Assembly (NCBI GenBank): GCA_039024295.1
Contig: JBCDIQ010000017.1
Span: forward strand, 1 to 30,360
Length of the DNA: 30,360 bases
From: JBCDIQ01 sp039024295
GTDB lineage: Bacteria > Bacteroidota > Bacteroidia > J057
Direction: 5' to 3'
The notes beneath the pieces are model-generated. The model was not told the DNA's origin. It made no database searches and saw only the letters and a list, made by a program, of their open reading frames with translations. Position 1 is the first letter of the stretch. The number at the start of each line of letters is the position of its first letter. This document shows positions 23,701 through 30,360 of the stretch, in pieces. Position numbers and translations under genes: made by a program.

Positions 23701-26700
23701 AGCACAGTTGAGCTGCATTTTCTGCCAGGACCTCTGAGGTGATGTCCATTTTTGTTTTACCCACACCGGAGTAGAAGTCAATTCCAGGCTGAGGGGCAAC
23801 GGGCATGTGGTGCATCTCAAACAGCCCTTCATGCTCAGAGCGTACAAATTCATGGTGGGCGATGTTGTTGAGGTGAATTTCCATAAAACTCACGCCCAAC
23901 TGCTTGATGATTCGCTGACAAGCGGCTTTGTCCCCCGAAATGATCACTTCATCTGGGGTATTAATAAAGCTGAGATATACCTTTTCTTCAGGCTCCACCA
24001 AGGGGCGAACCGTTTTTTCTCCCGCCATGACCACAAAGGTGCTCCACCGCTTGACCACTTCTTCTGAAGGCAAATTCCAGGCTTCGGCCAGCACTTCCAT
24101 TCTTCCAGCAATCCGGTTTCGAAAGATAGGCGAATGCATAAATTTGGTGTCCACCTGATGAGCATCCCATACTTCCAGCGCATACAACATGCTACTGCTT
24201 TCGCCCATGCTGTACCCAAAGGCAGCCTGGGGAGGAAGCTGAAGGCTATACCGAAAAATATGGGTCAGCAAGCTGGAAAAGCTCACGCCCACATTGATCA
24301 TGGAAACGGTGTCATGCTCAAATCCGGGATGGGTTTCCGTCGATCCGTCCAGCTTTTTACCTGGATAGAGTTTATCATCTGAAAGCAGAACCGATACTTC
24401 ATTCACTCTGCTTTCGAGGTAGTCATACAACCCTGGGAAGAGACTGAACAATTCGCGCCCCAGTCCAGGATACGCACTGGAAGAACCGGGATATACATAG
24501 GCCACCTTGGCATCCTTACCCAGTGGAGCTGGATGAAAATAACTACCCGCCGGGCTACGCCAAGGATTGCCCGTCTCTACTGCCTTTTGAATTCCTTTTT
24601 GGAGAAAAGTGGCCTCGCGGGCAAGGCCATTGGCATCGCTCCCAATGATGCAACAGGCAAAAGAAGCATCAGGATTGGCATCGGCATAACACACACGTGC
24701 CAATTCACCAAAGGACTCTGTTTCGGCAACCTTGGCCTCAAATTCTGCTAGTTGAGTAATCAGATCTTGAGGAGAAGCAGCAGTAAACGTAAACGGCCAT
24801 GGGCCTTCCAGCTCGAACGTGGAAGTCCGCTCTCTTACTTGTTTGGCCTCGCCCAGCACGATTTGGCTAACAGCCCCATCATTCCCGAGCGTGCTTACCA
24901 GTGCATGTCGACTTTTCTGACCGGGCTTCTTCACCCATGGGCGAGAGAATTCCGGGATAAATAGGTCATTATTTGTTGGATTAACTACACCTTGCCAATC
25001 GGGTGTCCCAGGAATAAATTCATTGTGTAAACAAAGCACACCACGGATAAGTCCTGCCATCCCAGAGGCCGCAAAGGTATGACCAACATTCGCTTTTGCG
25101 CTGCCAATGCCCACAGATTGCCCGGCAAATACCTCTTCCAAAGCTTGTAACTCGGCTTGGGTTTCATGCTGAATTCCACTTGCACAAGCCTCAATGTACC
25201 CAACATCCTCTGGGGACAATCCTTGCTTTTGGAGTGTAGCAGAAATAGAACTGACAATCGCCTGCTCACTAATTTGCGGGGGCAAAGCAGGGGCATCCTC
25301 CAGCTCATGAGAAATTTGAATTTCCTTTATCAGGGCATAAGCCTCTTGGTTATTCTCAGCCGAATGCTTGGTCACCACAACGGCACCAGCTCCTTCTCCT
25401 GGCTGCCAGCCATTGGTGCGCTGGTCAAATGCCAAGGTCATCGGACCGGTATTCAAAGGTCTGGCCGAGGCCTGCGCCAAGACATGCTCCATGCCACCAG
25501 ACAGATCAACCGCTCCTACCACTACTGCATCTACTTCTCCGGCAGAAAGCAAACAGCGTGCAACTTCCAGAGACTTAGCAACTGAATTCTCCCCAGAAGA
25601 AAGGGTAAATGCAGGACCGGTGAAGTCCCAAAGGGCGGATACCCTGCTCGCCATGATATTCCCCACAAAACCTGTATGCGCACTGGCAGTATTATCTTCC
25701 AATGAAGAATAACGGATTAGGTTTTTACTGATCTTTTCGAGTTCTTCTAACTCTTCTGGTGGCAACTCCACACCTGACCGCTTGAGTCCTTCGTGCAATT
25801 GCCAACCCAAATCCCATCTGCCCAAATATTGATGAATTGCCAATTCGGTTTCCATCGCCACGATTACGGCTACATTGGCGGGTGCTTTTGCCTTGGGATC
25901 GTACCCGGCATCTATCAATGCACGGTCTGCCACTTTCAAGAGCAACGTCTGCTGAGGCACCAACCGATCCGCTTCCCGGGGAGGAATCCGGTACCGCAAA
26001 GGATCAAATTCAAAGTCCTCCACAAAAGCCCCTCGAATCTGGCTGGCATCTGTTATACCATAGGATTCCAGCAACTGCTGGTCTTCTTCCAGACCATTCC
26101 AGCGACCTTCTGGCAACGGGTCATGATGAGCCGTTCCCGCATAGATGCTGCGATGAAATTCGTTCAGGTTTTCACATGGCCCAAAATGCGCGTCCATGCC
26201 AACGACCGCCAAGGTACAGGGCTGAATGGGTTCATGTTTGGGACCCGGATTATCGGTTGCTTCTTCTACCACCGTGTGGGCATTGGTCCCGCCAAATCCA
26301 AAGGCATTTACACCTGCTTGCTTGGTCGGTTTCCCATTTGGCCAGGGCACATGATCCCGTACCACAGGAGCTTGTTGATTTCCACCTGAAACTAACGGCT
26401 CTTCAATATGAATCGTCGCGGGGATCATGCCTTTATTCATGCCCAGGATGACCTTGAATAGGCCAGTCATTCCTGCCGTACTGAGCAAGTGACCCAGGTT
26501 CGATTTTGCTGAGCCCAACTTGGGCATATGTTCTCCAAAAAATGCCTGGAGGGTACCAAATTCCGTTACGTCACCTAAGGGCGTTCCCGTAGCATGGCAT
26601 TCGAGGTAATCAATTTCATTCGGACTAATGCCTGTGGACTCATACGCTCGCTCCAATGCCAGTCGCTGGCCTTTGGGGTTAGGACTCAACAGGAATTTTC

Positions 26701-27601
26701 CTTTCCCATCATTGGATAGCCCCACATTCCCGATCAAGGCATACACCCGGTCTCCATCTCTCAACGCATCTTCGTACCGCTTCAACACCAGCATCCCTGC
26801 TCCTTCAGAAGAAATGAGTCCTCCAGAATTCCGGTCCAGGGGTGCAAACCGACTTTTATGGTCGTGATAGGCATGAAAAATGGAAAAGCCCATGTGGATA
26901 AATAGCGGGTCGGAACAACTCACTGCTCCTGCCAGCATGAGATCTGCATTCCCGTGGATGAGTTGATCAGCCGCCAACTTCACTGCATAAAGCGAAGAAG
27001 CACAAGCCGCATCCAATGCATAATGGGTCGCTCCCAGGCCTAATCCCTGGGAAACCACAGAAGCGGGAAACCCAGAAATGAGGCTATTGAGAAACAGGGA
27101 GCCTTCCGGTTGTTTATGGCCCGCCAAATGAAAATCAGGCGTTTCTAACAAATCTCCTATGCCCTGCTCCAGCAAATGGGTGTAAAAATGACTCATCAGC
27201 CGGTGGCTGGTACGGGTCGGGAAGGACAAATTCCCCATGACCAGTCCTGCTTTTTTGAGCAAATCAGCATTCTGGTAATACCCGCTGTCTTTCAACGCTT
27301 CTTTTGCAGCGTGTAAGGACCATTGAAACATCGAGTCCAGACCTGAGAGCTGCTGCGGCTGGTATCGATAGCCGGTAGGATCAAACTCAAAGTCTCGGAT
27401 ATATCCTCCCGAAAGTGAATAGCACCTGTCCAGGGCTCCTTTTTCTTTGTGAAAAAAGAACTCAGGATCGCTGCCAAAATCATCTTCAGTAGACCTGCTA
27501 GTCAAGTCTCGTCTGGCGATGAGGTTTTCCCAAAAAGCTTCTGGGGTGTGAGATTCCGGGAAAAGCCCGGCCATCCCTATTACGGCTATCTTTGGCTTCA
27601 T
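20777..27601 (-). CDS. pfaC: PUFA synthase subunit KS-CLF-AT-DH (PfaC-like)
   Basis: A 2274-residue polyketide-synthase-like subunit of the omega-3/omega-6 PUFA synthase. Domain order (residues approximate): ketosynthase 1-450 with Cys200 in AACASS, followed by CHATGTP and NLGHLLSTAG; a chain-length-factor KS 462-930, where Gly670 (LSSGEN) replaces the cysteine; an acyltransferase about 1030-1330 with GYSMGES and Ser1131; a Pro/Ala/Gln-rich linker about 1385-1480; then four hotdog segments. These form two FabA-like dehydratases. The first half of each lacks the catalytic His (EYDIPYDSWY, EYDVPADAWY); the second halves have it (His1775 in CHFRDDEVLAGSL, His2168 in HFYQDPVMPGSLG). Shewanella PfaC has no AT; the fused AT replaces PfaB, as in myxobacterial Pfa3. 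The ATG at 27601 overlaps the upstream stop as ATGA. Confidence 0.95.
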   Translation of the reverse strand: MKPKIAVIGMAGLFPESHTPEAFWENLIARRDLTSRSTEDDFGSDPEFFFHKEKGALDRCYSLSGGYIRDFEFDPTGYRYQPQQLSGLDSMFQWSLHAAKEALKDSGYYQNADLLKKAGLVMGNLSFPTRTSHRLMSHFYTHLLEQGIGDLLETPDFHLAGHKQPEGSLFLNSLISGFPASVVSQGLGLGATHYALDAACASSLYAVKLAADQLIHGNADLMLAGAVSCSDPLFIHMGFSIFHAYHDHKSRFAPLDRNSGGLISSEGAGMLVLKRYEDALRDGDRVYALIGNVGLSNDGKGKFLLSPNPKGQRLALERAYESTGISPNEIDYLECHATGTPLGDVTEFGTLQAFFGEHMPKLGSAKSNLGHLLSTAGMTGLFKVILGMNKGMIPATIHIEEPLVSGGNQQAPVVRDHVPWPNGKPTKQAGVNAFGFGGTNAHTVVEEATDNPGPKHEPIQPCTLAVVGMDAHFGPCENLNEFHRSIYAGTAHHDPLPEGRWNGLEEDQQLLESYGITDASQIRGAFVEDFEFDPLRYRIPPREADRLVPQQTLLLKVADRALIDAGYDPKAKAPANVAVIVAMETELAIHQYLGRWDLGWQLHEGLKRSGVELPPEELEELEKISKNLIRYSSLEDNTASAHTGFVGNIMASRVSALWDFTGPAFTLSSGENSVAKSLEVARCLLSAGEVDAVVVGAVDLSGGMEHVLAQASARPLNTGPMTLAFDQRTNGWQPGEGAGAVVVTKHSAENNQEAYALIKEIQISHELEDAPALPPQISEQAIVSSISATLQKQGLSPEDVGYIEACASGIQHETQAELQALEEVFAGQSVGIGSAKANVGHTFAASGMAGLIRGVLCLHNEFIPGTPDWQGVVNPTNNDLFIPEFSRPWVKKPGQKSRHALVSTLGNDGAVSQIVLGEAKQVRERTSTFELEGPWPFTFTAASPQDLITQLAEFEAKVAETESFGELARVCYADANPDASFACCIIGSDANGLAREATFLQKGIQKAVETGNPWRSPAGSYFHPAPLGKDAKVAYVYPGSSSAYPGLGRELFSLFPGLYDYLESRVNEVSVLLSDDKLYPGKKLDGSTETHPGFEHDTVSMINVGVSFSSLLTHIFRYSLQLPPQAAFGYSMGESSSMLYALEVWDAHQVDTKFMHSPIFRNRIAGRMEVLAEAWNLPSEEVVKRWSTFVVMAGEKTVRPLVEPEEKVYLSFINTPDEVIISGDKAACQRIIKQLGVSFMEIHLNNIAHHEFVRSEHEGLFEMHHMPVAPQPGIDFYSGVGKTKMDITSEVLAENAAQLCFHGVDWPSQVEQVYNDGARVFIELGPNVTCTRWTKEVLKGRPHLAVATNNKGMSDRQNILQAAAQLFSHRLPLSLEALLPPAPKQRQVSPLRKRVRIGGPRVGDALKAPELIGKFHPIKTAIPQPAPVAAVPVLATASNDFNSPQPIMQNTQSTQAAPVSISSNSLPVAENGLKLQDYSDPNRLNDREVIFDEADMLEFAEGKIAKVFGDEYEIIDTYPRRVMLPMPPYLLVSRVTKLEAERGSFRPSMIQTEYDIPYDSWYATDGQIPWAVSVESGQCDLMLISYIGIDFEAKGDMVYRLLDCTLTFLDDLPFEGQTLRYDIKINNYARSGGNLLFFFSYECFVEDRMVLKMDGGCAGFFSDGDLYGGQGVVFSQEEIEARQNAEKKIFIPVLDCDRTSFSREDLMHLVKGDIHRCFGPAYFADGRNKSLRLPPEGILMLDRISKVDRQGGSWGLGYVEAELDLYPEAWFFPCHFRDDEVLAGSLQAEGGGQLLRFYMLMLGMQRLTKDARFQPIRDLPQKVRCRRQVTPKNTKLIYRMEVKEIGLVPHPYVIADLEILTEDGILTVFFENLGLQLSEKSEPAYLQPAERTLPEASKNAVMNEFDLEQFSLGSLEKCFGPRFAPLEKMRASRHPNTDLNVISRVMAVQGIETGPKEGNTIHAEYDVPADAWYVEQNASPVMPYSILMEIALQPCGLLSAWSGSTLNEPYQELFFRNLDGEGTLAQMPDLRGKTITNHVAMTMSARMGATVLQKFTYSLSVDGQTFYNGTASFGFFPAEGLQSQAGLDKGAHTAPWFEQNNLELPRTNLIMGGTRKRLFDNGTQLALGREQLDLLHELRFAPTGGKAGKGYVYGKKFVRAHDWFFTRHFYQDPVMPGSLGLEAIHQAMKAFVIEQGLVQQPANAQFTHTAPHQTEWKYRGQILSDDPIMQLEVHITDVKHHANGGLTILGDAYVWKGTMRIYEVTGMALDVQVR

Positions 27602-30360
27602 TTGCTCCAATCGAGTTGTTGGCTAATGGTGACTTCTCCGTCAAAAGTTTCGTTGTACAATTTTCCTGCAGGATCGAATACCTGGATGTGCCCGATTGCC
27701 TTGAAGGAAGAAGATTCTGAAATGGCAATCCGCACGTAGAGTTTTTGCCCAAATGGAATCGGCCGGTAATTAATGGCCTGACGGCTACGGACGGGCAAGC
27801 AGGAAGCACCTTGCTGGTGGTGTACCCACACGAGGAATCCCTGGTATTGGGCATCTGCAATCAATGGGTTCACACTCCCGGCAGCAAATTGTCCCTGGGC
27901 CTCTGGGCCGGGATCATCCAGGTAGCATTCCAACAAAATCTCCTGCGGATTCACGCGCACTACTTTTTGGATGCCCTGGAACTTTGGGCCGTGGAATAGC
28001 ACCTTCTTTTGGTAGATCTCTTCACCGGTTTGCACAAATCCTTCAAGGGATACTTGCTGAGCCAATGGTGCAGTTGAGATCTTTTTCCGCAATTCCACTA
28101 CGGATTTGTAATGAGGCCGCATGCGAACCTTTGGATCTTCGCTCCACACCAATACTTCCATCCGGATGTGGTCTTCGTCCTTTGCGATTTCCTTTACATC
28201 CGAGAAATAGGTCGTGGCCTGTTTTCCATCAAAGACAATTCCTTTCAGCAAGTTGACATTCTCTATCGAATAGAAAGCGTAGTCGGGGTATAATTGCTCA
28301 CAGGTCTGGATCATCCACGTACCAGCATGAACCACTGGCATTACCGGATTGCCCAAAATGCTGTGATCATACAAGAAGGTATTCTCTTCCAGGAGTAATT
28401 CTCTCCGAATCCGATGGGTTTTCAATTCGCCCAGGTAACTCGGTGGTTTGGGCAATGGGTTTCCGATGACCACGACAGCCTGATCCTCATTGGCCGTTAC
28501 CAATTCATTGACCATCATGACAGGGCCGCTATCCAATGGAATCAATACCACACCCTCAGCCTCAAAACGCTTCTTGAGCGCAGGACTTACCATCCCGGAA
28601 TCCCAGGCGCCCCAGTTGATACTGGATACATGACAATTGGGATAGGTTTGCTTCAGTTGGCTGGCTGTCCGGTTGAGCAATTCATTGGACAAAGCATAAT
28701 CTGTCTGTCCGATATTGCCATAGAAACCCGCTACGGAGGAAAAAAGCACCAGATGCTCAAGTGTTGCCAAATCCAACACCTGTAGCAGGCTTTCCAGTCC
28801 TTCTACTTTCGTTCCGTAAACAGCCTCAAAATCTGCCTCAGTCTTGTTTTCGATCAATTTATCGGCAAGTCTCCCAGCTCCGTGAATCAGCCCAGTGATA
28901 GGACCAAGTAGATCTGTGGCGACTGCTAGTTCCTTTTTGAGTCCTTCCGGCTGAGTAACATCCGCAGAAATGTAAATGGCTTTGCCACCTGCCTGCTCAA
29001 TGCCGCTCAGCGTCTCCTGGATTTCTCGGCGGGAAATAATACTACGGTACTGACGGTTCACTTCAGGAATGGCAGGCTTTTGCCCTTGGGCCTTCAAGGA
29101 TTCCATGATGGCCTTTTTCAACGGCATTTCACCTGTAACGCCCTTTGAAAACCCTGGTTCTTCCCCTTCAAGAGAAGACCTTCCCAGCAAAATAAATTTG
29201 CAGGCATAGTTCTTAGCCATTTCCAAGACACAAGAGGCTGTCACGCCTTTTGCCCCTCCGCTCACCAAAAATACAGAATTATTGGTAATTCGACTTTCTA
29301 AGGAAGTGGTTGCAGGTGAATGATCCTTAATTGCCTGTAAGGTTGCCCTTCCAGCTGGGGTGTATCCCACCTCTCCGATTTTCCGGCTGGGATCGTGTAG
29401 CTCTGTAATCAGGGATTGAACTTGTTCCTGAAGGGTTACTCCCTCCCCGAAATCTACGGTTCGACACCAAACGGATGGCCACTCCAGGTTTAGGCTTTTT
29501 GTAAGGCCCGTGAGGGCAGCACCACTCATGTCGAGGTTACCTGGATTTTCAAACCCAAACCTTCCGTCGGTCTGGGAAACCGCTAGGAAGCTTCCATACC
29601 CGTTTTCGCCAGCATTTTGCAGGGACTTGGCTAGATGTTTGGCCAGAAAGAAGGCCGCTTTCAATCCCTCTTTTTGAGAGGTGGTATTCGCCGTTTTTGC
29701 CTTACGAGGATGGAGGTAAATACATCCCCCAATTGCCCCCTCGTTCTGGCTTATCTGGCTAACGAGCTGACCAATTGCAGCCTCAGAAGCTGTATCCAGC
29801 CGGTAAGGGGCATTGCTGTTGGTTCCAGGCATTGCTACTCTCACTATCTTTCCAGAAAGTTTGGCAGCCAGGGAAGCCCCTAGCTCGGTTCCATCCTCAC
29901 ACAGGAGCCAAATATGACCAGCAGGAAGAGCTATTTCTTGATGATCTGGTCGAGGCAGAGGGAGAACCGAAACCGTAGACCGATGCGCATCCGCAGCAGT
30001 TTTATACGATATTGGGGTTAGCTTTTTTTTTTCGCCTACCACACTGGCAGCTACTCCATTAGAACTACCCAGCAAATCCAGAATGTCCTGAATGGTGCGT
30101 TTCTCGCCTAGTGCCTGTGCATCTATCTGTGCCAAGGCAGGATGTTGTTCCTGAACCGCACCGAAGATTTCTACGCGCTTGATCGAGTCGATGCCCAAAT
30201 CTGCTTCAAGGTCCATGCCTGGTTCGAGCATCTCTTCAGGATAACCGGTCTTCTCACTAATGATTGACAGTAGGATTGGAGAAAGGTTTGAGGTATTAGC
30301 TGTTGGGTTAGAGGTGGGTGGTGTTGCCACTTCAACTGGAGCTGCTACACTCGCCTGAAC
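27598..30360 (-). CDS. pfaA: PUFA synthase subunit, C-terminal part ACP-KR-DH (PfaA-like, partial)
   Basis: The 3' end of a larger gene: the frame stays open to the window edge, through a GTG at 30330 that is not a start, and continues as an Ala/Val/Pro-rich linker typical between tandem ACPs. One acyl carrier protein is complete, with LGIDSIKRVEI; the phosphopantetheine Ser is codon 30184-30186. A ketoreductase follows, with VSGGAKGVTASCVLEMAK for NADPH binding and the active-site run FSSVAGFYGNIGQTDYALSN (Ser, Tyr). The C-terminus is a PS-DH-type double hotdog with LYDHSILGNPVMPVVHAG (His codon 28363-28365) and a second-half Asp in NPLIADAQYQG. KS, MAT and further ACPs are expected upstream, outside the window. 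Its stop TGA overlaps the ATG of the next subunit, so the two are made together. ER (PfaD) and the PPTase (PfaE) are not in view. Confidence 0.93.
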   Translation of the reverse strand, partial: VQASVAAPVEVATPPTSNPTANTSNLSPILLSIISEKTGYPEEMLEPGMDLEADLGIDSIKRVEIFGAVQEQHPALAQIDAQALGEKRTIQDILDLLGSSNGVAASVVGEKKKLTPISYKTAADAHRSTVSVLPLPRPDHQEIALPAGHIWLLCEDGTELGASLAAKLSGKIVRVAMPGTNSNAPYRLDTASEAAIGQLVSQISQNEGAIGGCIYLHPRKAKTANTTSQKEGLKAAFFLAKHLAKSLQNAGENGYGSFLAVSQTDGRFGFENPGNLDMSGAALTGLTKSLNLEWPSVWCRTVDFGEGVTLQEQVQSLITELHDPSRKIGEVGYTPAGRATLQAIKDHSPATTSLESRITNNSVFLVSGGAKGVTASCVLEMAKNYACKFILLGRSSLEGEEPGFSKGVTGEMPLKKAIMESLKAQGQKPAIPEVNRQYRSIISRREIQETLSGIEQAGGKAIYISADVTQPEGLKKELAVATDLLGPITGLIHGAGRLADKLIENKTEADFEAVYGTKVEGLESLLQVLDLATLEHLVLFSSVAGFYGNIGQTDYALSNELLNRTASQLKQTYPNCHVSSINWGAWDSGMVSPALKKRFEAEGVVLIPLDSGPVMMVNELVTANEDQAVVVIGNPLPKPPSYLGELKTHRIRRELLLEENTFLYDHSILGNPVMPVVHAGTWMIQTCEQLYPDYAFYSIENVNLLKGIVFDGKQATTYFSDVKEIAKDEDHIRMEVLVWSEDPKVRMRPHYKSVVELRKKISTAPLAQQVSLEGFVQTGEEIYQKKVLFHGPKFQGIQKVVRVNPQEILLECYLDDPGPEAQGQFAAGSVNPLIADAQYQGFLVWVHHQQGASCLPVRSRQAINYRPIPFGQKLYVRIAISESSSFKAIGHIQVFDPAGKLYNETFDGEVTISQQLDWSK

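Overview
The window looks like chromosomal DNA of a Bacteroidota bacterium, most likely of the Saprospiria/Cytophagia kind. The reasons are: two secreted proteins with type IX secretion (T9SS) C-terminal sorting domains; a surface protein with the QNVGVGT-type mature N-terminus common in this phylum; several genes preceded by TAnnTTTG-like -7 boxes instead of Shine-Dalgarno sites; and a polyunsaturated fatty acid (PUFA) synthase locus. This is inferred from gene content only; no marker gene is present.

Layout. 262-2805 (+): a DUF6398-type protein, a small membrane protein overlapping an ABC ATPase by ATGA, and a membrane-anchored GT2 glycosyltransferase. 3038-9080 (+): a large LRR-Roc-COR (Roco) GTPase ending in what looks like an effector-associated domain (EAD11-like). 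It is followed after 30 bp by four tandem genes for FGE-sulfatase/C-type-lectin-fold proteins; the third is broken by an in-frame TGA. 9081-10021: about 940 bp without a convincing gene, rich in repeat-like and palindromic sequence. 10022-11335 (+): LVIVD-repeat lipoprotein with a strong terminator. 11434-12300 (-): alpha/beta hydrolase. 12486-16312 (+): a two-gene operon of a tandem-repeat surface protein and a T9SS cargo protein, closed by a terminator. 16390-16974 (+): TPR membrane protein. 17353-19869 (-): TPR protein, PdeM-type phosphoesterase and a T9SS propeller protein. 20129-20446 (-): a small stand-alone EAD11-like protein. 20777-30360 (-): PUFA synthase, with a complete KS-CLF-AT-DH subunit and the C-terminal ACP-KR-DH part of the upstream subunit, which runs off the window.

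The most interesting part is 3038-9080. In FGE copies 1, 2 and 4, the segment between a conserved RG(G/C)SW motif and a conserved IGFRLCRY motif differs almost only at first and second codon positions. Third bases are shared and nearly every variable codon is NNC or NNT. That is the footprint of adenine-specific mutagenic retrohoming from AAC/AAT codons, i.e. the variable regions (VRs) of a diversity-generating retroelement (DGR). No reverse transcriptase, Avd gene or template repeat is visible here, so the DGR would have to act from elsewhere or be lost. The hypervariable proteins sit in a probable operon with an NLR-like Roco-EAD protein, and a stand-alone EAD11-like protein lies about 15 kb away. 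Together this suggests a DGR-diversified recognition/conflict system. The function is inference; the codon pattern is directly visible.

Many apparent upstream starts use TTG, GTG or ATT. Where a downstream ATG agrees with a -7 box, a signal peptide or family alignment, I used the ATG.
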